Shown here: positions 1 through 13,600 of the stretch, piece after piece
Position numbering within the stretch: position 1 is the stretch's first letter
Layout of the letters: the number at the start of each line of letters is the position of its first letter
Origin: Mesostigma viride
Taxonomy: Eukaryota > Streptophyta > Mesostigmatophyceae > Mesostigmatales > Mesostigmataceae
Reading direction: 5' to 3'
NCBI GenBank assembly: GCA_009746045.1
Contig: RPFO01000517.1
Span: 1 to 20,963, forward strand
Length of the DNA: 20,963 bases
Notes under the pieces: model-generated
What the model was told of the DNA's origin: nothing
Database searches by the model: none
What the model saw: the letters and a program-made list of their open reading frames with translations, nothing else
Made by a program: the position numbers and the translations under genes

Positions 1-470
1 GGTGCAGATGCCTGGCATATCCCAGCAACGGGCCTCCCTACTGCACTCTCATGCGCTGGGACTCATGGCGTGTGGCGCTACACCACCCCGTGGATACCGA
101 GCGAAACAAAGGGGCAGGTACAAGACGCGACCTACCCCGCAACAGGACCTGGGGCCAGCACCAGTGGGGAGGGTCCAAGGGCTGGTTGGGTCGTGCAGAG
201 CTGCAGGGAGCCCGCACCTCACACCCTTGGCTGGCTAGGTAGCAGGCTGCATGCAAGGGCTCGCCATGGCCACACATGGCCAGCCTTGGTGCCGACCAGC
301 TAAACGGCAGCTAGTTGCCCATCACATAGAAGATCCTGTGCCACATACCGCCATCCCCTGTAGAGCACCTTCCCCGCTACACGCACTCCCATCTCGCCGA
401 CTCATGCCACAACCTGCAAACAGCCTGCGTGCCTGCCCCCAGCAAACAGAGCACCTGAAGCGCATCAACC
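1..470. other. Non-repetitive left flank, no gene recognised
   Basis: This stretch is GC-rich, C-rich on the plus strand and not part of the tandem array. Open frames of 60 to 91 codons occur on both strands and overlap one another. None has a recognisable domain, a composition that stands out, or a convincing start context, so none is called as a gene. The only internal structure noticed is an 8-bp direct repeat, CATGGCCA at 265-272 and 275-282, separated by two bases, and a GCATGC word at 249-254 of the kind also found in the array unit. No tRNA, promoter, terminator or telomeric motif was recognised. It is most simply read as intergenic DNA bordering the satellite. It could also be part of a larger transposon or an intron whose ends lie outside the window. 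Confidence 0.7.
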
Positions 471-502
471 CACCGTGGGGCATGCTGTACATGCTTGCAC
501 GC
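471..502 (+). repeat. Degenerate junction unit at the left end of the array
   Basis: This 32-bp segment resembles the array unit but is clearly diverged. It begins CACCGTG as normal units do, then has GGG inserted before CATGCTGTACA. After that the usual CACGCTGAACTCGGG is replaced by TGCTTGCACGC. The next unit, from 503, matches the consensus, so this marks the left boundary of the array. A still weaker resemblance (CACCTGAAG followed by CAACCCACCG) may extend into 452-470, but that is too short to call. End units of tandem arrays commonly diverge because unequal exchange rarely homogenises them. Confidence 0.7.
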
Positions 503-2940
503 CACCGTGCATGCTGTACACGCTGAACTCGGGCTCACCGTGCATGCTGTACACGCTGAACTCGGGCTCACCGTGCATGCTGTACACGCTGAACTCGGGC
601 CCACCGTGCATGCTGTACACGCTGAACTCGGGCTCACCGTGCATGCTGTACACGCTGCACGCCTCACCGTGCATGCTGTACACGCGAACTCGGGCTCACC
701 GTGCATGCTGTACACGCTGAACTCGGGCTCACCGTGCATGCTGTACACGCTGAACTCGGGCTCACCGTGCATGCTGTACACGCTGAACTCGGGCCCACCG
801 TGCATGCTGTACACGCTGAACTCGGGCTCACCGTGCATGCTGTACACGCTGAACTCGGGCTCACCGTGCATGCTGTACACGCTGAACTCGGGCTCACCGT
901 GCATGCTGTACACGCTGAACTCGGGCTCACCGTGCATGCTGTACACGCTGAACTCGGGCTCACCGTGCATGCTGTACACGCTGAACTCGGGCCACCGTGC
1001 ATGCTGTACACGCTGAACTCAGGCTCACCGTGCATGCTGTACACGCTGAACTCGGGCCCACCGTGCATGCTGTACACGCTGAACTCGGGCTCACCGTGCA
1101 TGCTGTACACGCTGAACTCAGGCTCACCGTGCATGCTGTACACGCTGAACTCGGGCTCACCGTGCATGCTGTACACGCTGAACTCGGCTCACCGTGCATG
1201 CTGTACACGCTGAACTCGGGCTCACCGTGCATGCTGTACACGCTGAACTCGGGCCACCGTGCATGCTGTACACGCTGAACTCGGGCTCACCGTGCATTGC
1301 TGTACACGCTGAACTCGGCTCACCGTGCATGCTGTACACGCTGAACTCGGGCTCACCGTGCATGCTGTACACGCTGAACTCAGGGCCACCGTGCATGCTG
1401 TACACACTGAACTCGGGCTCACCTTGCATGCTGTACACGCTGAACTCGGGCTCACCGTGCATGCTGTACACGCTGAACTCGGGCTCACCGTGCATGCTGT
1501 ACACACTGAACTCGGGCTCACCGTGCATGCTGTACACGCTGAACTCAGGCTCACCGTGCATGCTGTACACGCTGAACTCGGGCTCACCGTGCATGCTGTA
1601 CACGCTGAACTCGGGCCACCGTGCATGCTGTACACGCTGAACTCGGGCTCACCGTGCATTGCTGTACACGCTGAACCGGGCTCACCGTGCATGCTGTACA
1701 CGCTGAACTCGGGCTCCACCGTGCATGCTGTACACGCTCAACTCGGGCTCACCGTGCATGCTGTACACGCTGAACTCGGGCTCACCGTGCATGCTGTACA
1801 CGCTGAACTCGGGCCCACCGTGCATTGCTGTACACGCTGCACTCGCTCACCGTGCATGCTGTACACGCTGAACTCGGGCTCACCGTGCATGCTGTACACG
1901 CTGAACTCGGGCCACCGTGCATGCTGTACACGCTGAACTCGGGCTCACCGTGCATGCTGTACACGCTGAACTCGGGCTCACCGTGCATGCTGTACACGCT
2001 GAACTCGGCTCACCGTGCATGCTGTACACGCTGAACTCGGGCTCACCGTGCATGCTGTACACGCTGAACTCGGGCCCACCGTGCATGCTGTACACGCTGA
2101 ACTCGGGCTCACCGTGCATGCTGTACACGCTGCACGGGCTCACCGTGCATGCTGTACACGCTGAACTCGGGCTCACCGTGCATGCTGTACACGCTGAACT
2201 CGGCTCACCGTGCATGCTGTACACGCTGAAACTCGGGCTCACCGTGCATGCTGTACACGCTTGCACTCGGGCTCACCGTGCATGCTGTACACGCTGAACT
2301 CGGGCTCACCGTGCATGCTGTACACGCTGAACTCGGGCTCCCCGTGCATGCTGTACACGCTGAACTCGGGCTCACCGTGCATGCTGTACACGCTGAACTC
2401 GGGCTCACCGTGCATGCTGTACACGCTGAACTCGGGCTCACCGTGCATGCTGTACACGCTGAACTCGGCCCACCGTGCATGCTGTACACGCTGAAACTCG
2501 GGCTCACCGTGCATGCTGTACACGCTGAACTCGGGCTCACCGTGCATGCTGTACACGCTGAACTCGGGCTCACCGTGCATTGCTGTACACGCTGAACTCG
2601 GGCCCACCGTGCATGCTGTACACGCTGAACTCGGGCTCACCGTGCATGCTGTACACGCTGAACTCGGGCCACCGTCATTGCTGTACACGCTGAAACTCGG
2701 GCTCACCGTGCATGCTGTACACGCTCAACTCGGGCCCACCGTGCATGCTGTACACGCTGAACTCGGGCTCACCGTGCATTGCTGTACACGCTGAAACTCG
2801 GGCCACCGTGCATGCTGTACACGCTGAACTCGGGCTCCACCGTGCATGCTGTACACGCTGAACTCGGGCCTCACCGTGCATGCTGTACACGCTGAACTCG
2901 GGCCTCACCGTGCATGCTGTACACGCTGAACTCGGGCCAC
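503..2940 (+). repeat. Left diverged zone of the array
   Basis: Units here carry many private or rare changes on top of the common GGGCTC variants. Examples are the T insertion giving GCATTGC (near 1297, 1657, 1823, 2579, 2676 and 2777), an extra A giving GAAACTC (near 2228, 2494, 2694 and 2794), CTCAGGC (near 1019, 1117, 1380 and 1547), ACACACTGAAC (near 1403 and 1503), GGGCTCCACC (near 1712 and 2833), ACCTTGC (near 1422) and CTCAACTC (near 1738 and 2723). A small group has GCTGCAC or CTTGCAC in place of GCTGAAC (near 656, 1838, 2131 and 2260). The many one-base indels break any reading frame. The zone is consistent with an old array edge poorly reached by homogenisation, or with lower consensus quality in the assembly. 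Confidence 0.85.
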
Positions 2941-5718
2941 CGTGCATGCTGTACACGCTGAACTCGGGCTCACCGTGCATGCTGTACACGCTGAACTCGG
3001 GCCCACCGTGCATGCTGTACACGCTGAACTCGGGCTCACCGTGCATGCTGTACACGCTGAACTCGGGCCCACCGTGCATGCTGTACACGCTGAACTCGGG
3101 CTCACCGTGCATGCTGTACACGCTGAACTCGGGCTCACCGTGCATGCTGTACACGCTGAACTCGGGCTCACCGTGCATGCTGTACACGCTGAACTCGGGC
3201 TCACCGTGCATGCTGTACACGCTGAACTCGGGCTCACCGTGCATGCTGTACACGCTGAACTCGGGCTCACCGTGCATGCTGTACACGCTGAACTCGGGCC
3301 ACCGTGCATGCTGTACACGCTGAACTCGGGCTCACCGTGCATGCTGTACACGCTGAACTCGGGCTCACCGTGCATGCTGTACACGCTGAACTCGGGCTCA
3401 CCGTGCATGCTGTACACGCTCAACTCGGCTCACCGTGCATGCTGTACACGCTGAACTCGGGCTCACCGTGCATGCTGTACACGCTGAACTCGGGCTCACC
3501 GTGCATGCTGTACACGCTGAACTCGGCTCACCGTGCATGCTGTACACGCTGAACTCGGGCTCACCGTGCATGCTGTACACGCTGAACTCGGGCTCACCGT
3601 GCATGCTGTACACGCTGAACTCGGGCTCACCGTGCATGCTGTACACGCTGAACTCGGGCCACCGTGCATGCTGTACACGCTGAACTCAGGCTCACCGTGC
3701 ATGCTGTACACGCTGAACTCGGGCTCACCGTGCATGCTGTACACGCTGAACTCGGGCTCACCGTGCATGCTGTACACGCTGAACTCGGGCTCACCGTGCA
3801 TGCTGTACACGCTGAACTCGGGCTCACCGTGCATGCTGTACACGCTGAACTCGGGCTCACCGTGCATGCTGTACACGCTGAACTCGGGCTCACCGTGCAT
3901 GCTGTACACGCTGAACTCGGGCCCACCGTGCATGCTGTACACGCTGAACTCGGGCTCACCGTGCATGCTGTACACGCTGAACTCGGGCTCACCGTGCATG
4001 CTGTACACGCTGAACTCGGGCCACCGTGCATGCTGTACACGCTGAACTCGGGCCACCGTGCATGCTGTACACGCTGAACTCGGGCCCACCGTGCATGCTG
4101 TACACGCTGAACTCGGCTCACCGTGCATGCTGTACACGCTGAACTCGGGCCCACCGTGCATGCTGTACACGCTGAACTCGGGCTCACCGTGCATGCTGTA
4201 CACGCTGAACTCGGGCTCACCGTGCATGCTGTACACGCTGAACTCGGGCTCACCGTGCATGCTGTACACGCTGAACTCGGGCTCACCGTGCATGCTGTAC
4301 ACGCTGAACTCGGGCTCACCGTGCATGCTGTACACGCTGAACTCGGGCTCACCGTGCATGCTGTACACGCTGAACTCGGGCTCACCGTGCATGCTGTACA
4401 CGCTGAACTCGGGCTCACCGTGCATGCTGTACACGCTGAACTCGGGCCACGTGCATGCTGTACACGCTGAACTCGGGCCACCGTGCATGCTGTACACGCT
4501 GAACTCGGGCTCACCGTGCATGCTGTACACGCTGAACTCGGGCTCACCGTGCATGCTGTACACGCTGAACTCGGGCTCACCGTGCATGCTGTACACGCTG
4601 AACTCGGGCCCACCGTGCATGCTGTACACGCTGAACTCGGGCTCACCGTGCATGCTGTACACGCTGAACTCGGGCTCACCGTGCATGCTGTACACGCTGA
4701 ACTCGGGCCACCGTGCATGCTGTACACGCTGAACTCGGGCTCACCGTGCATGCTGTACACGCTGAACTCGGGCTCACCGTGCATGCTGTACACGCTGAAC
4801 TCGGGCTCACCGTGCATGCTGTACACGCTGAACTCGGGCTCACCGTGCATGCTGTACACGCTGAACTCGGGCTCACCGTGCATGCTGTACACGCTGAACT
4901 CGGGCCACCGTGCATGCTGTACACGCTGAACTCGGGCTCACCGTGCATGCTGTACACGCTGAACTCGGGCTCACCGTGCATGCTGTACACGCTGAACGGC
5001 CCACCGTGCATGCTGTACACGCTGAACTCGGGCTCACCGTGCATGCTGTACACGCTGAACTCGGGCTCACCGTGCATGCTGTACACGCTGAACTCGGGCC
5101 ACCGTGCATGCTGTACACGCTGAACTCGGGCTCACCGTGCATGCTGTACACGCTGAACTCGGGCTCACCGTGCATGCTGTACACGCTGCAACTCGGGCTC
5201 ACCGTGCATGCTGTACACGCTGAACTCGGGCTCACCGTGCATGCTGTACACGCTCAACTCGGGCTCACCGTGCATGCTGTACACGCTGAACTCGGGCTCA
5301 CCGTGCATGCTGTACACGCTGAACTCGGGCTCACCGTGCATGCTGTACACGCTGAACTCGGGCTCACCGTGCATGCTGTACACGCTGAACTCGGGCTCCA
5401 CCGTGCATGCTGTACACGCTGAACTCGGGCTCACCGTGCATGCTGTACACGCTGAACTCGGGCTCACCGTGCATGCTGTACACGCTGAACTCGGGCTCAC
5501 CGTGCATGCTGTACACGCTGAACTCGGGCTCACCGTGCATGCTGTACACGCTGAACTCGGGCTCACCGTGCATGCTTTACACGCTGAACTCGGCTCACCG
5601 TGCATGCTGTACACGCAACTCGGGCTCACCGTGCATGCTGTACACGCAACTCGGGCTCACCGTGCATGCTGTACACGCTGAACTCGGGCTCACCGTGCAT
5701 GCTGTACACGCTGAACTC
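2941..5718 (+). repeat. Transitional zone of the array
   Basis: Runs of identical units lengthen here, but scattered unusual units remain. These include CTCAACTC near 3420 and 5254, CTCAGGC near 3687, loss of one C giving GGCCACGTGC near 4447, a 30-bp unit lacking TCG (GAACGGCCC near 4995-5002), an extra C giving CTGCAACTC near 5188, GGGCTCCACC near 5395, TGCTTTACAC near 5574, and two consecutive copies with CGCAACTC near 5615 and 5647. Between them, units match the core consensus. The zone grades into the homogeneous core rather than ending at a sharp boundary, so its limits are approximate. Confidence 0.75.
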
Positions 5719-8700
5719 GGGCCACCGTGCATGCTGTACACGCTGAACTCGGGCTCACCGTGCATGCTGTACACGCTGAACTCGGGCTCACCGTGCATGC
5801 TGTACACGCTGAACTCGGGCTCACCGTGCATGCTGTACACGCTGAACTCGGGCCACCGTGCATGCTGTACACGCTGAACTCGGGCTCACCGTGCATGCTG
5901 TACACGCTGAACTCGGGCTCACCGTGCATGCTGTACACGCTGAACTCGGGCCACCGTGCATGCTGTACACGCTGAACTCGGGCTCACCGTGCATGCTGTA
6001 CACGCTGAACTCGGGCTCACCGTGCATGCTGTACACGCTGAACTCGGCTCACCGTGCATGCTGTACACGCTGAACTCGGGCTCACCGTGCATGCTGTACA
6101 CGCTGAACTCGGCTCACCGTGCATGCTGTACACGCTGAACTCGGGCTCACCGTGCATGCTGTACACGCTGAACTCGGGCTCACCGTGCATGCTGTACACG
6201 CTGAACTCGGGCTCACCGTGCATGCTGTACACGCTGAACTCGGGCTCACCGTGCATGCTGTACACGCTGAACTCGGGCTCACCGTGCATGCTGTACACGC
6301 TGAACTCGGGCTCACCGTGCATGCTGTACACGCTGAACTCGGGCTCACCGTGCATGCTGTACACGCTGAACTCGGGCTCACCGTGCATGCTGTACACGCT
6401 GAACTCGGGCTCACCGTGCATGCTGTACACGCTGAACTCGGGCTCACCGTGCATGCTGTACACGCTGAACTCGGGCTCACCGTGCATGCTGTACACGCTG
6501 AACTCGGGCTCACCGTGCATGCTGTACACGCTGAACTCGGGCTCACCGTGCATGCTGTACACGCTGAACTCGGGCTCACCGTGCATGCTGTACACGCTGA
6601 ACTCGGGCCCACCGTGCATGCTGTACACGCTGAACTCGGGCTCACCGTGCATGCTGTACACGCTGAACTCGGGCTCACCGTGCATGCTGTACACGCTGAA
6701 CTCGGGCCTCACCGTGCATGCTGTACACGCTGAACTCGGGCTCACCGTGCATGCTGTACACGCTGAACTCGGGCTCACCGTGCATGCTGTACACGCTGAA
6801 CTCGGGCTCACCGTGCATGCTGTACACGCTGAACTCGGGCTCACCGTGCATGCTGTACACGCTGAACTCGGGCTCACCGTGCATGCTGTACACGCTGAAC
6901 TCGGGCCACCGTGCATGCTGTACACGCTGAACTCGGGCTCACCGTGCATGCTGTACACGCTGAACTCGGGCTCACCGTGCATGCTGTACACGCTGAACTC
7001 GGGCTCACCGTGCATGCTGTACACGCTGAACTCGGGCTCACCGTGCATGCTGTACACGCTGAACTCGGGCTCACCGTGCATGCTGTACACGCTGAACTCG
7101 GGCTCACCGTGCATGCTGTACACGCTGAACTCGGGCTCACCGTGCATGCTGTACACGCTGAACTCGGGCTCACCGTGCATGCTGTACACGCTGAACTCGG
7201 GCTCACCGTGCATGCTGTACACGCTGAACTCGGGCTCACCGTGCATGCTGTACACGCTGAACTCGGGCTCACCGTGCATGCTGTACACGCTGAACTCGGG
7301 CTCACCGTGCATGCTGTACACGCTGAACTCGGGCTCACCGTGCATGCTGTACACGCTGAACTCGGGCTCACCGTGCATGCTGTACACGCTGAACTCGGGC
7401 TCACCGTGCATGCTGTACACGCTGAACTCGGGCTCACCGTGCATGCTGTACACGCTGAACTCGGGCTCACCGTGCATGCTGTACACGCTGAACTCGGGCT
7501 CACCGTGCATGCTGTACACGCTGAACTCGGGCTCACCGTGCATGCTGTACACGCTGAACTCGGGCTCACCGTGCATGCTGTACACGCTGAACTCGGGCTC
7601 ACCGTGCATGCTGTACACGCTGAACTCGGGCTCACCGTGCATGCTGTACACGCTGAACTCGGCTCACCGTGCATGCTGTACACGCTGAACTCGGGCTCAC
7701 CGTGCATGCTGTACACGCTGAACTCGGGCTCACCGTGCATGCTGTACACGCTGAACTCGGGCTCACCGTGCATGCTGTACACGCTGAACTCGGGCTCACC
7801 GTGCATGCTGTACACGCTGAACTCGGGCTCACCGTGCATGCTGTACACGCTGAACTCGGGCTCACCGTGCATGCTGTACACGCTGAACTCGGGCCCACCG
7901 TGCATGCTGTACACGCTGAACTCGGGCTCACCGTGCATGCTGTACACGCTGAACTCGGGCTCACCGTGCATGCTGTACACGCTGAACTCGGGCTCACCGT
8001 GCATGCTGTACACGCTGAACTCGGGCTCACCGTGCATGCTGTACACGCTGAACTCGGGCTCACCGTGCATGCTGTACACGCTGAACTCGGGCTCACCGTG
8101 CATGCTGTACACGCTGAACTCGGGCTCACCGTGCATGCTGTACACGCTGAACTCGGGCTCACCGTGCATGCTGTACACGCTGAACTCGGGCTCACCGTGC
8201 ATGCTGTACACGCTGAACTCGGGCTCACCGTGCATGCTGTACACGCTAACTCGGGCTCACCGTGCATGCTGTACACGCTGAACTCGGGCTCACCGTGCAT
8301 GCTGTACACGCTGAACTCGGGCTCACCGTGCATGCTGTACACGCTGAACTCGGGCTCACCGTGCATGCTGTACACGCTGAACTCGGGCTCACCGTGCATG
8401 CTGTACACGCTGAACTCGGGCTCACCGTGCATGCTGTACACGCTGAACTCGGGCTCACCGTGCATGCTGTACACGCTGAACTCGGGCTCACCGTGCATGC
8501 TGTACACGCTGAACTCGGGCTCACCGTGCATGCTGTACACGCTGAACTCGGGCTCACCGTGCATGCTGTACACGCTGAACTCGGGCTCACCGTGCATGCT
8601 GTACACGCTGAACTCGGGCTCACCGTGCATGCTGTACACGCTGAACTCGGGCTCACCGTGCATGCTGTACACGCTGAACTCGGGCTCACCGTGCATGCTG

Positions 8701-9601
8701 TACACGCTGAACTCGGGCCACCGTGCATGCTGTACACGCTGAACTCGGCCCACCGTGCATGCTGTACACGCTGAACTCGGGCTCACCGTGCATGCTGTAC
8801 ACGCTGAACTCGGGCTCACCGTGCATGCTGTACACGCTGAACTCGGGCCACCGTGCATGCTGTACACGCTGAACTCGGGCCCACCGTGCATGCTGTACAC
8901 GCTGAACTCGGGCTCACCGTGCATGCTGTACACGCTGAACTCGGGCTCACCGTGCATGCTGTACACGCTGAACTCGGGCTCACCGTGCATGCTGTACACG
9001 CTGAACTCGGGCTCACCGTGCATGCTGTACACGCTGAACTCGGGCCACCGTGCATGCTGTACACGCTGAACTCGGGCTCACCGTGCATGCTGTACACGCT
9101 GAACTCGGGCTCACCGTGCATGCTGTACACGCTGAACTCGGGCTCACCGTGCATGCTGTACACGCTGAACTCGGGCTCACCGTGCATGCTGTACACGCTG
9201 AACTCGGGCTCACCGTGCATGCTGTACACGCTGAACTCGGGCTCACCGTGCATGCTGTACACGCTGAACTCGGGCTCACCGTGCATGCTGTACACGCTGA
9301 ACTCGGGCTCACCGTGCATGCTGTACACGCTGAACTCGGGCTCACCGTGCATGCTGTACACGCTGAACTCGGGCTCACCGTGCATGCTGTACACGCTGAA
9401 CTCGGGCTCACCGTGCATGCTGTACACGCTGAACTCGGGCTCACCGTGCATGCTGTACACGCTGAACTCGGGCTCACCGTGCATGCTGTACACGCTGAAC
9501 TCGGGCTCACCGTGCATGCTGTACACGCTGAACTCGGGCCACCGTGCATGCTGTACACGCTGAACTCGGGCTCACCGTGCATGCTGTACACGCTGAACTC
9601 G

Positions 9602-10690
9602 GGCCACCGTGCATGCTGTACACGCTGAACTCGGGCTCACCGTGCATGCTGTACACGCTGAACTCGGGCTCACCGTGCATGCTGTACACGCTGAACTCGG
9701 GCTCACCGTGCATGCTGTACACGCTGAACTCGGGCTCACCGTGCATGCTGTACACGCTGAACTCGGGCTCACCGTGCATGCTGTACACGCTGAACTCGGG
9801 CTCACCGTGCATGCTGTACACGCTGAACTCGGGCTCACCGTGCATGCTGTACACGCTGAACTCGGGCTCACCGTGCATGCTGTACACGCTGAACTCGGGC
9901 TCACCGTGCATGCTGTACACGCTGAACTCGGGCTCACCGTGCATGCTGTACACGCTGAACTCGGGCTCACCGTGCATGCTGTACACGCTGAACTCGGGCT
10001 CACCGTGCATGCTGTACACGCTGAACTCGGGCTCACCGTGCATGCTGTACACGCTGAACTCGGGCTCACCGTGCATGCTGTACACGCTGAACTCGGGCTC
10101 ACCGTGCATGCTGTACACGCTGAACTCGGGCTCACCGTGCATGCTGTACACGCTGAACTCGGGCTCACCGTGCATGCTGTACACGCTGAACTCGGGCTCA
10201 CCGTGCATGCTGTACACGCTGAACTCGGGCTCACCGTGCATGCTGTACACGCTGAACTCGGGCTCACCGTGCATGCTGTACACGCTGAACTCGGGCTCAC
10301 CGTGCATGCTGTACACGCTGAACTCGGGCTCACCGTGCATGCTGTACACGCTGAACTCGGGCTCACCGTGCATGCTGTACACGCTGAACTCGGGCTCACC
10401 GTGCATGCTGTACACGCTGAACTCGGGCTCACCGTGCATGCTGTACACGCTGAACTCGGGCTCACCGTGCATGCTGTACACGCTGAACTCGGGCTCACCG
10501 TGCATGCTGTACACGCTGAACTCGGGCTCACCGTGCATGCTGTACACGCTGAACTCGGGCTCACCGTGCATGCTGTACACGCTGAACTCGGGCTCACCGT
10601 GCATGCTGTACACGCTGAACTCGGGCTCACCGTGCATGCTGTACACGCTGAACTCGGGCTCACCGTGCATGCTGTACACGCTGAACTCGG
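9602..10690 (+). repeat. Longest uninterrupted run of identical units (about 33 copies)
   Basis: Between a GGGCCACC variant at about 9601 and a CGGCTCACC variant at about 10690, every unit reads as the 33-bp consensus. The distance of 1088 bp equals one 32-bp unit plus 32 units of 33 bp. Two other long pure runs, each 758 bp or 23 units, lie at about 6903-7661 and 10787-11545. These are the most homogeneous parts of the array. They are either the most recently amplified parts or the parts most strongly collapsed by consensus building. Confidence 0.8.
9674..9690. other. Representative dyad with two abutting palindromes, present in nearly every unit
   Basis: CGTG at 9674-9677 and CACG at 9687-9690 are inverted copies that enclose GCATGC (9677-9682) directly followed by TGTACA (9683-9688), each perfectly self-complementary. 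The block recurs with little change in nearly all of the roughly 620 units, including most edge units, where changes more often affect the CTGAACTCGGG half. The four-pair stem with a nine-base loop is weak, so stable extrusion is doubtful. A dimeric protein site is possible but not shown. One unit is annotated as an example. Confidence 0.6.
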
Positions 10691-13600
10691 CTCACCGTGC
10701 ATGCTGTACACGCTGAACTCGGGCTCACCGTGCATGCTGTACACGCTGAACTCGGGCTCACCGTGCATGCTGTACACGCTGAACTCGGGCCACCGTGCAT
10801 GCTGTACACGCTGAACTCGGGCTCACCGTGCATGCTGTACACGCTGAACTCGGGCTCACCGTGCATGCTGTACACGCTGAACTCGGGCTCACCGTGCATG
10901 CTGTACACGCTGAACTCGGGCTCACCGTGCATGCTGTACACGCTGAACTCGGGCTCACCGTGCATGCTGTACACGCTGAACTCGGGCTCACCGTGCATGC
11001 TGTACACGCTGAACTCGGGCTCACCGTGCATGCTGTACACGCTGAACTCGGGCTCACCGTGCATGCTGTACACGCTGAACTCGGGCTCACCGTGCATGCT
11101 GTACACGCTGAACTCGGGCTCACCGTGCATGCTGTACACGCTGAACTCGGGCTCACCGTGCATGCTGTACACGCTGAACTCGGGCTCACCGTGCATGCTG
11201 TACACGCTGAACTCGGGCTCACCGTGCATGCTGTACACGCTGAACTCGGGCTCACCGTGCATGCTGTACACGCTGAACTCGGGCTCACCGTGCATGCTGT
11301 ACACGCTGAACTCGGGCTCACCGTGCATGCTGTACACGCTGAACTCGGGCTCACCGTGCATGCTGTACACGCTGAACTCGGGCTCACCGTGCATGCTGTA
11401 CACGCTGAACTCGGGCTCACCGTGCATGCTGTACACGCTGAACTCGGGCTCACCGTGCATGCTGTACACGCTGAACTCGGGCTCACCGTGCATGCTGTAC
11501 ACGCTGAACTCGGGCTCACCGTGCATGCTGTACACGCTGAACTCGGGCCACCGTGCATGCTGTACACGCTGAACTCGGGCTCACCGTGCATGCTGTACAC
11601 GCTGAACTCGGGCCACCGTGCATGCTGTACACGCTGAACTCGGGCTCACCGTGCATGCTGTACACGCTGAACTCGGGCTCACCGTGCATGCTGTACACGC
11701 TGAACTCGGGCTCACCGTGCATGCTGTACACGCTGAACTCGGGCTCACCGTGCATGCTGTACACGCTGAACTCGGGCCACCGTGCATGCTGTACACGCTG
11801 AACTCGGGCTCACCGTGCATGCTGTACACGCTGAACTCGGGCTCACCGTGCATGCTGTACACGCTGAACTCGGGCTCACCGTGCATGCTGTACACGCTGA
11901 ACTCGGGCTCACCGTGCATGCTGTACACGCTGAACTCGGGCTCACCGTGCATGCTGTACACGCTGAACTCGGGCCACCGTGCATGCTGTACACGCTGAAC
12001 TCGGGCTCACCGTGCATGCTGTACACGCTGAACTCGGGCTCACCGTGCATGCTGTACACGCTGAACTCGGCTCACCGTGCATGCTGTACACGCTGAACTC
12101 GGCTCACCGTGCATGCTGTACACGCTGAACTCGGGCTCACCGTGCATGCTGTACACGCTGAACTCGGGCTCACCGTGCATGCTGTACACGCTGAACTCGG
12201 GCTCACCGTGCATGCTGTACACGCTGAACTCGGGCTCACCGTGCATGCTGTACACGCTGAACTCGGGCTCACCGTGCATGCTGTACACGCTGAACTCGGG
12301 CTCACCGTGCATGCTGTACACGCTGAACTCGGGCTCACCGTGCATGCTGTACACGCTGAACTCGGGCTCACCGTGCATGCTGTACACGCTGAACTCGGGC
12401 CCACCGTGCATGCTGTACACGCTGAACTCGGGCTCACCGTGCATGCTGTACACGCTGAACTCGGGCTCACCGTGCATGCTGTACACGCTGAACTCGGGCT
12501 CACCGTGCATGCTGTACACGCTGAACTCGGGCTCACCGTGCATGCTGTACACGCTGAACTCGGGCTCACCGTGCATGCTGTACACGCTGAACTCGGGCTC
12601 ACCGTGCATGCTGTACACGCTGAACTCGGGCTCACCGTGCATGCTGTACACGCTGAACTCGGGCCACCGTGCATGCTGTACACGCTGAACTCGGGCTCAC
12701 CGTGCATGCTGTACACGCTGAACTCGGGCTCACCGTGCATGCTGTACACGCTGAACTCGGGCTCACCGTGCATGCTGTACACGCTGAACTCGGCTCACCG
12801 TGCATGCTGTACACGCTGAACTCGGGCTCACCGTGCATGCTGTACACGCTGAACTCGGGCTCACCGTGCATGCTGTACACGCTGAACTCGGGCTCACCGT
12901 GCATGCTGTACACGCTGAACTCGGGCTCACCGTGCATGCTGTACACGCTGAACTCGGGCTCACCGTGCATGCTGTACACGCTGAACTCGGGCTCACCGTG
13001 CATGCTGTACACGCTGAACTCGGCTCACCGTGCATGCTGTACACGCTGAACTCGGGCTCACCGTGCATGCTGTACACGCTGAACTCGGGCTCACCGTGCA
13101 TGCTGTACACGCTGAACTCGGGCTCACCGTGCATGCTGTACACGCTGAACTCGGGCTCACCGTGCATGCTGTACACGCTGAACTCGGGCTCACCGTGCAT
13201 GCTGTACACGCTGAACTCGGGCTCACCGTGCATGCTGTACACGCTGAACTCGGGCTCACCGTGCATGCTGTACACGCTGAACTCGGGCTCACCGTGCATG
13301 CTGTACACGCTGAACTCGGGCTCACCGTGCATGCTGTACACGCTGAACTCGGGCTCACCGTGCATGCTGTACACGCTGAACTCGGGCTCACCGTGCATGC
13401 TGTACACGCTGAACTCGGGCTCACCGTGCATGCTGTACACGCTGAACTCGGGCTCACCGTGCATGCTGTACACGCTGAACTCGGGCCACCGTGCATGCTG
13501 TACACGCTGAACTCGGGCTCACCGTGCATGCTGTACACGCTGAACTCGGGCTCACCGTGCATGCTGTACACGCTGAACTCGGGCTCACCGTGCATGCTGT

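Noticed and set aside
265-282. CATGGCCA direct repeat as a target-site duplication or attachment site
   Set aside because: The two 8-bp copies are only two bases apart and flank no element. This is most likely local sequence chance.
2-526. Open frames of 60 to 91 codons in the left flank on both strands
   Set aside because: They overlap each other, have no recognisable domain or clear start signal, and some run into the array. Frames this long arise by chance in GC-rich DNA.
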